Assembly: GCA_033813475.1 (NCBI GenBank)
Contig: JAPXRP010000041.1
Coordinates: 1 to 27,367, forward strand
From: JAAYBR01 sp033813475
GTDB lineage: Bacteria > Hydrogenedentota > Hydrogenedentia > Hydrogenedentales > CAITNO01
Length of the DNA: 27,367 nucleotides
Reading direction: 5' to 3'
In this document: positions 1 to 7,248 of the stretch, piece after piece
Position numbering within the stretch: the first letter of the stretch is position 1
Layout: the number at the start of each line of letters is the position of its first letter
The notes under the pieces: model-generated
What the model saw: only the letters and a program-made list of their open reading frames with translations
What the model was told of the DNA's origin: nothing
The model's database searches: none
Translations under genes and position numbers: made by a program

Positions 1-184
1 AGTCATCGCACAGCACCTCGACGGGGATGTCCTCGCCCTTGTATTTCAGGGTCCTGCCGAGGGAGCGCTCCGACGCCAGAAGTTTGATGGACTTCACGGG
101 GAAGTTCCGGTCCTCGAGGACCCGCAGCATTTCCCGTCCGACGACGCCCGTGGCGCCGGCCACTGCAACAACCTTGCCGCTCAT
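1..184 (-). CDS. asd: Aspartate-semialdehyde dehydrogenase, N-terminal part (cut by window edge)
   Basis: The first 61 codons are readable on the minus strand from an ATG at 182-184; the rest lies beyond base 1. The protein begins MSGKVVAVAGATGVVGREML, the Rossmann GATGxVG nucleotide-binding loop of the Asd family, followed by LEDRNFPVKSIKLLASERSLG. That matches the usual Asd N-terminus (RNFPV, LASxRSxG). By family knowledge the enzyme reduces aspartyl phosphate to aspartate semialdehyde with NADPH, on the path to lysine, diaminopimelate, threonine and methionine. An AAGGAG ribosome site sits 9 bases upstream of the ATG, which fixes the start. The catalytic cysteine lies outside the window, so intactness cannot be judged. 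Confidence 0.88.
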   Translation of the reverse strand, partial: MSGKVVAVAGATGVVGREMLRVLEDRNFPVKSIKLLASERSLGRTLKYKGEDIPVEVLCDD

Positions 185-302
185 GGTGTGGTGCTCCTTC
201 GTTGGTTCTCAGGGGTAGTTAAAGACGCCCAGATACACAAACATTCCGTCCGTGCGCGGCCGGTGGGGCGCCGCGCGCGACGGAATGCACTTCAGTGGGC
301 GG

Positions 303-308
303 AGTATA
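303..308 (-). promoter_or_regulatory. Possible -10 element for asd
   Basis: On the minus strand the bases read TATACT (5 of 6 to the sigma-70 consensus), about 120 bases before the asd start codon. No good -35 hexamer is present 16-18 bases upstream. The same TATACT form recurs in front of the epimerase gene. Confidence 0.3.
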
Positions 309-388
309 CCCCATTTCGGGGGAGAAAATCGAAAAAGACCCCGGTTGCCGGCGCAGCGGGCCGCGCGAGGTGGCGCCGCGGCGGGCAA

Positions 389-511
389 GAGACGGCTTCG
401 CTTCGCTCGCCGTGACGGGATGACACGGGGCTGTGGCGGGCACGAGATGGCGTCACTTCGTTCGCCATGACGGGCGTTTCCACGTCATTGCGAACGAAGT
501 GCGGCAATCTC
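389..511. repeat. Three copies of a 28 bp palindromic intergenic repeat
   Basis: Copies lie at 389-416 (+), 444-471 (+) and 484-511 (-). Shared core: GAGAnnGC, then CTTCGnTCGC, then nnTGAC. Copies two and three face each other across 12 bases and could pair into a long imperfect hairpin in RNA. In translation they give the ANEVRQSL / ETASLRSP-like peptides typical of a REP-like element found in many unrelated bacterial genomes. They fill most of the 351 bp gap between asd and the propeller gene. The rest of that gap holds only the possible asd -10 box. Confidence 0.7.
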
Positions 512-535
512 TTGTCGGTATGCCTACGGCGGGCG

Positions 536-2905
536 CTATTCCCCGGGGATCAGCCCCTCGGGCCGGGGCGGGCCCGCGTAGGGTTTGGCACCCTTGGGCC
601 CGGCGATCACGGGGTCGGGCGGTCCGGGAAGGGCGGCAGCCTCTTCGGCGGGTGCCTGGATGAACCCGTAGTACCGGCCCATCCAGTAGTCCTCCAGCCA
701 CACGGCGGGGGAGAGGACGGTGCGGCCGCCGGACCCGCCGTCGTGGGGCAGGGCGCTGCGGCTGTCGTATTTGGGGCCGGACTCGCGCGGGGTCATGGCG
801 CGCGTGCCGCCACCGTAATTGGGCAGGTCGGGCAGCGGGTCCAGGTCGTTCCGGTGGGAGTTGGCGTAGCTGTGGGTGCGCAGGTCGAGGGGCCACTGGC
901 GGAGGTGGTCCGCCGCGTCCGCCGTGTCGCAGTCGTTGCCCGTGGCGGCGCTGTAGACGTATCCGTACCAGGGCACGCGCTCCATGCGCTTCACGGCCCA
1001 GCTCCGCTCGAGGCTCCGCAGGTAAATGGTCCGGAGCATGGGATCCTTGGCGTAACGCAGGAGGACAAAGTAGCTCTCAAAGGCGAGACGGTCGTCCCAC
1101 GGGGTGATGAACTCCGGCGGGAAGGTGAGCTTCTGCCGGCCGATGTGGCGGTGATAGCCCCATTCCACGGTCTGGCGGAGGGCGTCGTCGTATTTCGGGT
1201 CGCCCGTGACGGCGCCGGCCACGGTGGCGAAGGTCTGGGCCTGGAGGCCGTTCAGGCCGATGGCGTAGGCCCCGTAGGGGCGCAGGAGGTATTCGGGGTC
1301 CCAGCGGCCCCAGCGCGTCATTTCGCCGTTGCCGTCGCGGAGCTTCCAGCCGTTGCCGATGATGTGGTCGGCGATGCGGCGCAGGTGCTCCGCCGCGCGC
1401 CGCTTGTCCGCGCCTTTGGCGGCGTGGTCGTGGAAGACGCCCACGGCGTAGAAATGGGCGATCACCTCGTCGCTCGACGTGTCGCCCTTCCACTCGAAGC
1501 GGGGGTCGGCGGCGGGGAACCACCGGGCGGGCAGGCCGCCGGAGCCGTGCTGCGACCGCTCCCCGGCGTCCGCGCCGGGCACCCAGATCGCGCGGGCGAT
1601 GAGACCCGGCACTCCGGTGATCTCCTCCAGCCAGGCCATGGCCTGGAAGGTGTTCACGGCCTCGGCGCGGGCCGCCTCGTCGCCCGTGGCGGCGTACTTG
1701 AAGGACATGGCCGCGAGGTAGGGGGCCGTGTGGCCGCCGTCGTTGTCGCTGATCTCGCGGACCCAGCCGAGCGCGTCGCCGGCCCAGTGGAGGACATGCG
1801 TGAAGCCGAGGCGCTTGTGGCCCCACTCCTCCAGGTGGCGCTCGTAGAACTTCGCCTTCGCCTCCAGGGTCCACGGCGTGTAATGGAGGACCGCCAGGCC
1901 GCCGTCGGTGGCGACATAGACCGTTTTGTCCCCCGCCGCCACGGCGTTCACGCGGCCGTCGGGCAGCCAGAGCCCCTCGCCGAAGAAGTGGAACGCTCCT
2001 TCCTTGGTCATGCGGGCCGCGCCCCGGCTCGTGCCGATCCAGAGGTCGCCGTCGAAGCCCCGGGCGAGGCAGGTGGTGTCCTCGAAGGGGAGGCCGCCGC
2101 CGCCGTCGAGCGTGGTCAGCGACATGCCCCGCAGCACGCCCAGCCCGCGGTCCGTGGCGATGAAGAGGCGGCTGCCGAGGGATGCCAGATCGCGCACGAC
2201 CGGCGAGGGCAGCAGTCCCCAGTCCGCGATTTCCGGGGTGACGGCCAGTCCGTCGAACATGACCACCTGCCGCGGCCGCAGACCGTAGACCGTGCCGCCG
2301 TAGGAGGCGATGCGGGACACGGGGCCGAAGGTCACGGGCTCCTCCAGCAGCTGGGTGCCGTCCTCCATGTCGTAGGTGCTGTTGTGGCTGCGGTAGCCGC
2401 CCTCCGGCGCGAAGGGCGTCAGGCCGTCCGCGCCGACGTGGAAGAGGTCCTCGCGCGTCGCGGCGACCACCCCGTCCCCGTGCAGGCAGACATCCACGAC
2501 GGGCCGGTCGTCCACCTTGCGGAAGGCGTCCCCGTCGCGCACGAAGAGCCCGCCCTTCGCCATCACCCACAGCCGCCCGTCCGGCGCGGCCAGCCGTCCC
2601 ACGGCCTCCGGCGCGCCGGACACCGGCGCCAGCGCCGTCCCCGCCACGCGGAACAGCGCGCCGTCGCGCACGGCATAGGCGGCGCCGTCCGCCACGGCCA
2701 CCGAGGTGACCGGGCTGTCCGTCGGCACGCGCTCCACCCATTCCTGGAGGAACGCGTCATCCGCCGCGGGATCCCAGAACCGCTTCTCCGGCGGGTGGAC
2801 ATACGGGTCGGCAGGGTCCGCCGCTCCCGCGCCGCCCGCGCACACCGCCGCCGCCAGCAGCAGCGCCATCGCCGCCGTGATCGTTCCGTAACCTGATTTC
2901 GCCAT
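536..2905 (-). CDS. Secreted two-domain protein: beta-propeller followed by helical toroid
   Basis: The protein has 789 residues. The start is set by a strong AGGAGG site 6 bases before the ATG at 2903-2905; longer upstream reading is non-coding. Residues 1-29 form a Sec signal peptide ending GAGA|ADP; the cysteine at 22 lacks a proper lipobox. Residues about 60-345 carry propeller-type blades, e.g. DLWIGTSRGAARM and TVYVATDGGLAVL, resembling the two-component-regulator propeller repeat. Residues about 346-700 are helix-rich, with conserved-looking DNDGGHTAPYLA (388-399) and SDEVIAHFYAVGVFHDH (478-494), suggesting an alpha/alpha toroid like those of polysaccharide-active enzymes. A Pro/Gly-rich tail follows. 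No catalytic residue can be assigned, so enzymatic activity is a guess. The gene is transcribed toward asd and is divergent from the epimerase gene. Confidence 0.8.
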   Translation of the reverse strand: MAKSGYGTITAAMALLLAAAVCAGGAGAADPADPYVHPPEKRFWDPAADDAFLQEWVERVPTDSPVTSVAVADGAAYAVRDGALFRVAGTALAPVSGAPEAVGRLAAPDGRLWVMAKGGLFVRDGDAFRKVDDRPVVDVCLHGDGVVAATREDLFHVGADGLTPFAPEGGYRSHNSTYDMEDGTQLLEEPVTFGPVSRIASYGGTVYGLRPRQVVMFDGLAVTPEIADWGLLPSPVVRDLASLGSRLFIATDRGLGVLRGMSLTTLDGGGGLPFEDTTCLARGFDGDLWIGTSRGAARMTKEGAFHFFGEGLWLPDGRVNAVAAGDKTVYVATDGGLAVLHYTPWTLEAKAKFYERHLEEWGHKRLGFTHVLHWAGDALGWVREISDNDGGHTAPYLAAMSFKYAATGDEAARAEAVNTFQAMAWLEEITGVPGLIARAIWVPGADAGERSQHGSGGLPARWFPAADPRFEWKGDTSSDEVIAHFYAVGVFHDHAAKGADKRRAAEHLRRIADHIIGNGWKLRDGNGEMTRWGRWDPEYLLRPYGAYAIGLNGLQAQTFATVAGAVTGDPKYDDALRQTVEWGYHRHIGRQKLTFPPEFITPWDDRLAFESYFVLLRYAKDPMLRTIYLRSLERSWAVKRMERVPWYGYVYSAATGNDCDTADAADHLRQWPLDLRTHSYANSHRNDLDPLPDLPNYGGGTRAMTPRESGPKYDSRSALPHDGGSGGRTVLSPAVWLEDYWMGRYYGFIQAPAEEAAALPGPPDPVIAGPKGAKPYAGPPRPEGLIPGE

Positions 2906-2938
2906 GGTCGGCCTCCTTCTTTTGCGTGTCCTTCGGCC

Positions 2939-2944
2939 AAGATA
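2939..2944 (-). promoter_or_regulatory. Extended -10 promoter for the propeller-toroid gene
   Basis: On the minus strand the sequence reads TGGTATCTT, a TGnTATCTT extended -10 about 33 bases upstream of the start codon. No -35 hexamer is recognisable, which fits an extended -10 or an activator-dependent promoter. The element overlaps one arm of the inverted repeat at 2941-2980. Confidence 0.45.
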
Positions 2945-2980
2945 CCATTTCCCTGACCCGCCGCGCCGGGAAATGGTGTC
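2941..2980. promoter_or_regulatory. Operator-like inverted repeat over the promoter
   Basis: The arms GATACCATTTCCC (2941-2953) and GGGAAATGGTGTC (2968-2980) match in 12 of 13 positions and are separated by 14 bases. The inner 10 bp (ACCATTTCCC / GGGAAATGGT) are perfect. The gene-proximal arm overlaps the -10 of the minus-strand propeller gene and the other arm covers the region upstream of -35. This is the geometry of a dimeric transcription-factor site. The regulator is unknown and is not evident in the window. Confidence 0.5.
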
Positions 2981-3004
2981 ATCTCCCCGGCAAGGGGAGG
3001 AATT

Positions 3005-3125
3005 AACCACCGATGAACACCGATGAACGGTGATGGAGGACATTGCTTGGGCGGCGGCGGCGCGTCAGTGACGCGACGCTTGCGTTCCCGCTCCCATCGG
3101 TGTTTATCACTGTTCATCGGTGGTT
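3005..3125. repeat. Long imperfect inverted repeat in divergent intergenic region
   Basis: Arms 3005-3037 and 3093-3125 agree in about 26 of 33 positions (outer 15 bp AACCACCGATGAACA perfect) around a loop of about 55 bp. The loop contains a perfect GCGTCA-G-TGACGC palindrome at 3062-3074. The arms are built from ACCGATGAAC units, a common low-complexity intergenic motif. The element lies between the divergent propeller and epimerase promoters. It contains no open gene. Confidence 0.6.
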
Positions 3126-3171
3126 TGCCCCTTTTCCGTTCAGGGAGAGCGCACATTTCCCGCTGCGGGCC

Positions 3172-3180
3172 TGTTATACT
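3172..3180 (+). promoter_or_regulatory. Extended -10 promoter for the epimerase gene
   Basis: TGTTATACT fits TGnTATAAT with 5 of 6 matches in the hexamer, 58 bases before the ATG. No -35 is visible, as expected for an extended -10. A small CCCGC-T-GCGGG palindrome lies just upstream. Confidence 0.5.
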
Positions 3181-3238
3181 GAATGGGTGCGGGGCGGTTC
3201 GCCCCGCGGGACGCCTCTTTTCAGGGAGAACAGACACC

Positions 3239-4207
3239 ATGCGCGTGTTGGTGACCGGCGGGGCCGGGTTTATCGGGTCGTATCTGTGCGAGGAGCTGGT
3301 GCGGCGGGGGGACCAGGTGTGGGTGCTGGACGACCTGAGCACGGGCCGTTTCGAGAACATCGAGCACCTGCCGGAGATCACCTGCATCATTGACTCGACG
3401 ATGAACCAGGAGATCGTGCGGGACCTCGTGCGCGAGGTGGACGTGGTGTACCATCTGGCGGCCACGGTGGGCGTGCAGCTCGTGGTGAACCACCCGATCC
3501 GCACGATTGTGAACAACATCCGGGGCACGGAGACGGTGCTGGAGGAGACCTGCCGCTACCGGCGCAAGCTGCTGATCACCTCGACGAGCGAGGTCTACGG
3601 CAAGGGCTCACGGGACGTCTTCCACGAGGAGGACGACCGGGTCATCGGCGCGACGGACAAGCACCGCTGGTGCTACGCGGCGTCGAAGGAAATTGACGAG
3701 TTCCTGGCGCTGGCCTACTGGCGGGAGAAGCGCCACCCCGTGGTGATCTCGCGCCTGTTCAACACCGTCGGGCCGCGGCAGACGGGCCGCTACGGCATGG
3801 TGATCCCCACCTTCGTGCGCCAGGCGCTGCTCGGCGAGCCCCTCACGGTCTTCGGCGACGGACAGCAGACCCGCTGCTTCACCTATGTCGGCGACGTGGT
3901 GCCCGCGCTGGTCACGCTCATGGGCAGCGACGCCGTGAACGGCCAGGTGTTCAACATCGGGAACAACGAGCGGGTTTCCATGGAGGACTTGGCGGCGCGG
4001 GTGATCGAGCGGGCGGGCAGCGCCTCCGTCCTGCGCTATGTGCCCTACGAGCAGGCCTACGGCCCGGGCTACGAGGACATGCGCCACCGCGAGCCGAGCC
4101 TGGAAAAAATCGCCCAGGCCATCGGCTACGCGCCCAAGACCAGCCTGAACGAAATCCTCGACATCGTCATCGCCGACATGCGCGCCCGCATCAAGCGCGG
4201 CGACTGA
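3239..4207 (+). CDS. NAD-dependent sugar-nucleotide epimerase/dehydratase (extended SDR)
   Basis: The protein has 322 residues, typical for extended short-chain dehydrogenases. The NAD site TGGAGFIG is at residues 6-13, acidic DDLSTGR follows beta-2, the active-site loop TSTSEVYG is at 114-121, and the catalytic pair is Y146-xxx-K150 (YAASK). RLFNTVGPRQTGRYGMVIP and the late RHREPSLEKI segment resemble UDP-glucose 4-epimerase and UDP-glucuronate decarboxylase relatives. These act in the cytosol on NDP-sugars that feed surface polysaccharides. The exact substrate cannot be read from sequence. The start follows AGGGAGA by about 9 bases. The open frame extends upstream to 3023, but only the 3239 start has a ribosome site and a promoter. 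The two glycosyltransferases downstream may use the product, though they are not linked in an operon. Confidence 0.9.
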   Translation: MRVLVTGGAGFIGSYLCEELVRRGDQVWVLDDLSTGRFENIEHLPEITCIIDSTMNQEIVRDLVREVDVVYHLAATVGVQLVVNHPIRTIVNNIRGTETVLEETCRYRRKLLITSTSEVYGKGSRDVFHEEDDRVIGATDKHRWCYAASKEIDEFLALAYWREKRHPVVISRLFNTVGPRQTGRYGMVIPTFVRQALLGEPLTVFGDGQQTRCFTYVGDVVPALVTLMGSDAVNGQVFNIGNNERVSMEDLAARVIERAGSASVLRYVPYEQAYGPGYEDMRHREPSLEKIAQAIGYAPKTSLNEILDIVIADMRARIKRGD

Positions 4208-4230
4208 CCGCCGTCCGCCCGGGGAGTCTC

Positions 4231-4308
4231 ACCACGGAACACACGGAGGACACGGAGGGGGAGAAGAGCGAAGAGAGGGACGGGGGCAGGGGGGCGGGCA
4301 GGGGTTCT
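4231..4308 (+). repeat. Purine-rich 78 bp direct repeat, copy 1
   Basis: It begins ACCACGGAACACACGGAGGA and runs through GGGGGAGAAGAG into GGGCGGGCAGGGG, ending GGTTCT. It starts 24 bases after the epimerase stop. Relative to copy 2 it has one extra CACGGAGGA-like unit of about 9 bases. Confidence 0.65.
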
Positions 4309-4524
4309 TTCGCCCTCTTCGCGGACGGGAGGGCGCGGACGGGGGGGATTGTCGAAGAGGAAGAACACGGGCGAACCATTTTTCGCCCTTACTGGCTGCA
4401 GAAAACGTTTGCCCCTTTCTCCTGGCGGCTCTGTGGCTCTGTGTGAGTCCCTCCGGAGAAACGAACGCGGAGACGGTCCGCAGATTGCGCAGATTTGCGC
4501 AGATGGGGATGGATCTGGGAACGA

Positions 4525-4602
4525 ACCACGGAACACGCGGAGGGGGAGAAGAGGGAAGAAGGAGAGGGGGGCGAGGGCGGGCAGGGGCAGTCCTGGGGTT
4601 CT
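4525..4602 (+). repeat. Purine-rich 78 bp direct repeat, copy 2
   Basis: It begins ACCACGGAACACGCGGAGGG, continues with the GGGGGAGAAGAGGGAAGAA block and GGGCGGGCAGGGG, and ends GGGGTTCT. It is colinear with copy 1 apart from one lost 9-base unit and a CAGTCCT insertion near the end. Confidence 0.65.
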
Positions 4603-4655
4603 GTGTGCGCTTTTTCCGGAGAAAGGGAGCGCCATCGCCGGGGGCGGGGGCCGTG

Positions 4656-4664
4656 TGCTAGTAT
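4656..4664 (+). promoter_or_regulatory. Extended -10 promoter for aconitase
   Basis: TGCTAGTAT matches the TGn extended -10 with hexamer TAGTAT, about 100 bases before the aconitase ATG. No -35 is seen. Confidence 0.4.
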
Positions 4665-4764
4665 TTAAGGCTGGACACGGGGAATGGCGCGGGGCGGACC
4701 GGGGGTTTTCCCGGAGGACGGTCATGGATGGGGCCCGGCGCGGGCCAACACGAGGGTATGAGCC

Positions 4765-7035
4765 ATGCTTTTCGATCTGGACATGATTCTGTCGGTGTAT
4801 GCCCGGCTTGACGGGCGGGTGGCGGCGGCGCGCAGGGTGCTCGGGCGGCCGATGACGCTGGCGGAGAAGATTCTCTACGGCCACCTGTGGGAGGGCGCCC
4901 CGACGCGCGAATACGCCCGCGGCAAGGACTATGTGGACTTCGCCCCGGACCGGGTCGCCATGCAGGACGCCACCGCCCAGATGGCCCTGCTCCAGTTCAT
5001 GTGCGCGGGCCGGGCCCGCGCCGCCGTGCCGTCCACGGTCCACTGCGACCACCTGATCCAGGCGCGCGAGGGCGCGGTGGCGGACCTCGCCGAGGCGCTT
5101 GTGACGAACAAGGAGGTCTACGACTTCCTCGCCTCCGTGTCGAACAAGTACGGCATCGGCTTCTGGAAGCCCGGCGCGGGCATCATCCACCAGGTCGTGC
5201 TGGAGAACTACGCCTTCCCCGGCGGCATGATGATCGGCACGGACTCCCACACGCCCAACGCGGGCGGGCTGGGCATGGCGGCGGTGGGCGTCGGCGGCGC
5301 GGACGCGGTGGACGTCATGGCGGGCATGCCGTGGGAGCTGAAGTTCCCGAAGATCATCGGCGTGCGCCTGCGCGGGCGGCTCAACGGCTGGGCGTCGGCC
5401 AAGGACATCATCCTCAAGGTCGCGGGCATCCTCACGGTGAAGGGCGGCACCGGCGCCGTCGTCGAGTATTTCGGCGAGGGCGCGGACTCCCTCTCCTGCA
5501 CCGGCAAGGGCACGGTCTGCAACATGGGCGCGGAAATCGGGGCCACCACCTCGCTCTTCGCCTTCGACGACGCCATGGCCCGCTATCTGGAGTCCACGGG
5601 CCGCCCCGAGGTGGCCCGCGCGGCCAACGCCGGGCGCGCCAACCTGCGCCCCGACCCCGAGGTCGAGGAGCACCCCGAAAAATTCTTCGACCAGGTCATC
5701 GAGATAGACCTGGACACCCTGGAGCCCCACCTGAACGGCCCCTTCACGCCCGACCTGGCGACGCCGGTCTCCGAGATGCGCGCGACGGCGGCGGAGAAGG
5801 GCTGGCCGGAGCGGGTCGAGGTCGCCCTTATCGGCTCCTGCACCAACTCCTCCTACGAGGACATGTCCCGCTGCGCCTCCATCGCCCGCCAGGCCAAGGC
5901 CCTCGGCATCAGGGCGAAGGCCGAGTTCACCATAACCCCCGGCTCCGAGCTGGTGCGCCACACCCTGGAAAAGGACGGGCTGCTGGACGACTTCGCCGCC
6001 ATCGGCGGCGTCGTGCTGGCCAACGCCTGCGGGCCCTGCATCGGCCAGTGGGCCCGCCACCGCGCCGGCGCGGCCGACGAGCCGAACACCATCGTCACCT
6101 CGTTCAACCGCAATTTCGCCAAGCGCAACGACGGCAACCCCAAGACCCACGCCTTCGTGGCGTCGCCGGAAATCGTCACCGCCCTCGCCGTCGCCGGGGA
6201 CCTCGGGTTCAACCCCCTGACGGACACCGTGGAGGCCGCCGACGGCGCCCGCGTGAAACTCGACCCGCCGAAGGGCGACGAGCTGCCCGCGAAGGGATTC
6301 TCCTGCGACGACCCGGGCTTTGTGGCCCCCGCGTCCGACGGCGCGAAGGTCGGGGTCGCCGTGCGCCCCGACTCCGACCGGCTCCAGCTCCTCGAGCCCT
6401 TCCCGCCCAACGGCGGCGACCTGCGCGGCCTGCGGCTCCTGCTCAAGGCCAAGGGCAAGTGCACCACGGACCATATTTCCATGGCCGGCCCGTGGCTCAA
6501 GTTCCGCGGCCACCTCGACAACATCTCCAACAACTGCTTCATCGGCGCGATTAATGCCTTCAACGACAAGGCCAACTGCGTCAAGAACCCCCTCACCGGC
6601 GAATACGGCGAGGTGCCCGCCACCGCCCGCGCCTACAAGGCGGCGGGCGCGGGGTCCGTTGTCGTCGGCGACGAGAACTACGGCGAGGGCTCTTCCCGCG
6701 AGCATGCCGCCATGGAGCCCCGCCACCTCGGCGTCCGCGTCGTCCTCGTGCGCAGCTTCGCCCGCATCCACGAGACCAACCTCAAGAAGCAGGGCATGCT
6801 CGCCGTCACCTTCGCCGACCCGGCGGACTACGACAAAATCCGCGAGGACGACGCCGTGGACGTGATTGGCCTCGACGCCTTCACCCCCGGCACCCCGCTC
6901 ACCGTCGTTCTCCGCCACGCCGACGGCACGGAGGACCGGTTCCCGGTCAACCACACCTACAACGAGGCCCAGATCGCCTGGTACCGGGCGGGCAGCGCGC
7001 TCAACCTCATCCGACTCCAGGAAAAAGGCGAGTAA
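4765..7035 (+). CDS. Aconitate hydratase, mitochondrial-type
   Basis: The protein has 756 residues, the length of mitochondrial-type aconitases and shorter than the roughly 890 residues of AcnA. It isomerises citrate to isocitrate through cis-aconitate in the TCA cycle. Three [4Fe-4S] cysteines are in place: C359 in GSCTNSS, and C422 and C425 in ACGPC. Other signatures are GTDSHTPNAGGLG (158-170), SFNRNFAKRNDGN (446-458), DNISNNCFIGA (585-595) and the swivel-domain loop GDENYGEGSSREH (635-647). The start follows GAGGG by 8 bases. All domains look intact, so it should be active. The last codons (IRLQEKGE, stop) were copied into the downstream duplication and survive as a remnant near 9821. Confidence 0.96.
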   Translation: MLFDLDMILSVYARLDGRVAAARRVLGRPMTLAEKILYGHLWEGAPTREYARGKDYVDFAPDRVAMQDATAQMALLQFMCAGRARAAVPSTVHCDHLIQAREGAVADLAEALVTNKEVYDFLASVSNKYGIGFWKPGAGIIHQVVLENYAFPGGMMIGTDSHTPNAGGLGMAAVGVGGADAVDVMAGMPWELKFPKIIGVRLRGRLNGWASAKDIILKVAGILTVKGGTGAVVEYFGEGADSLSCTGKGTVCNMGAEIGATTSLFAFDDAMARYLESTGRPEVARAANAGRANLRPDPEVEEHPEKFFDQVIEIDLDTLEPHLNGPFTPDLATPVSEMRATAAEKGWPERVEVALIGSCTNSSYEDMSRCASIARQAKALGIRAKAEFTITPGSELVRHTLEKDGLLDDFAAIGGVVLANACGPCIGQWARHRAGAADEPNTIVTSFNRNFAKRNDGNPKTHAFVASPEIVTALAVAGDLGFNPLTDTVEAADGARVKLDPPKGDELPAKGFSCDDPGFVAPASDGAKVGVAVRPDSDRLQLLEPFPPNGGDLRGLRLLLKAKGKCTTDHISMAGPWLKFRGHLDNISNNCFIGAINAFNDKANCVKNPLTGEYGEVPATARAYKAAGAGSVVVGDENYGEGSSREHAAMEPRHLGVRVVLVRSFARIHETNLKKQGMLAVTFADPADYDKIREDDAVDVIGLDAFTPGTPLTVVLRHADGTEDRFPVNHTYNEAQIAWYRAGSALNLIRLQEKGE

Positions 7036-7069
7036 GGGGGGGGAGCCCAGCAAGCCAGCCTCTTTTTCG

Positions 7070-7109
7070 CCCGTCGGACCGGTCTGACAAGTCCGACCGG
7101 GCCGACGGG
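7070..7109. repeat. 40 bp palindrome, copy 1
   Basis: The arms CCCGTCGGACCGGTC and GACCGGGCCGACGGG (15 bp, one mismatch) enclose a 10-base loop. It starts 34 bases after the aconitase stop and 92 bases before the putative -35 of the HEAT gene. It is not followed by a T-run, so it is not a classical terminator. A regulatory binding site or a transcript-end stabiliser is possible. Confidence 0.7.
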
Positions 7110-7161
7110 TGTCTGGTGCCTGGTGTCCGGCGACCGCGCGATGCGCCGCGCTCCCGAAGGC

Positions 7162-7191
7162 TGGACTGCCCGTCGCCTCCCGTGACAGAAT
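7162..7191 (+). promoter_or_regulatory. Putative promoter of HEAT gene 1
   Basis: TGGACT (7162-7167), an 18 bp spacer and CAGAAT (7186-7191) preceded by TGA, an extended -10 form. Every element is conserved in the second copy, which strengthens an otherwise weak match. Confidence 0.4.
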
Positions 7192-7248
7192 AGACTGCGT
7201 GATCCTCCCCCCGGTGAAAACCGTCCATCGTGGACCGGAGACATGTTT

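Larger units (their letters stand above)
4208..4764. other. 557 bp non-coding gap with dispersed repeats
   Basis: This gap separates the epimerase and aconitase genes. It holds two copies of a 78 bp purine-rich direct repeat, a GCAGATTTGCGCAGAT stretch near 4480-4505 that is another common intergenic motif, and an extended -10 box for aconitase at its right end. Short frames here show no ribosome sites or recognisable product. I see no RNA gene. Confidence 0.6.

Noticed and set aside
467..2896. A plus-strand frame of 809 codons opposite the propeller-toroid gene.
   Set aside because: The minus strand has a perfect AGGAGG site, a signal peptide and propeller motifs. The plus-strand peptide is low complexity and lacks a ribosome site.
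7070..7109. Intrinsic terminator for aconitase.
   Set aside because: The stem is strong, but no T-run follows it in either copy, so it is listed as a palindrome of unknown role.
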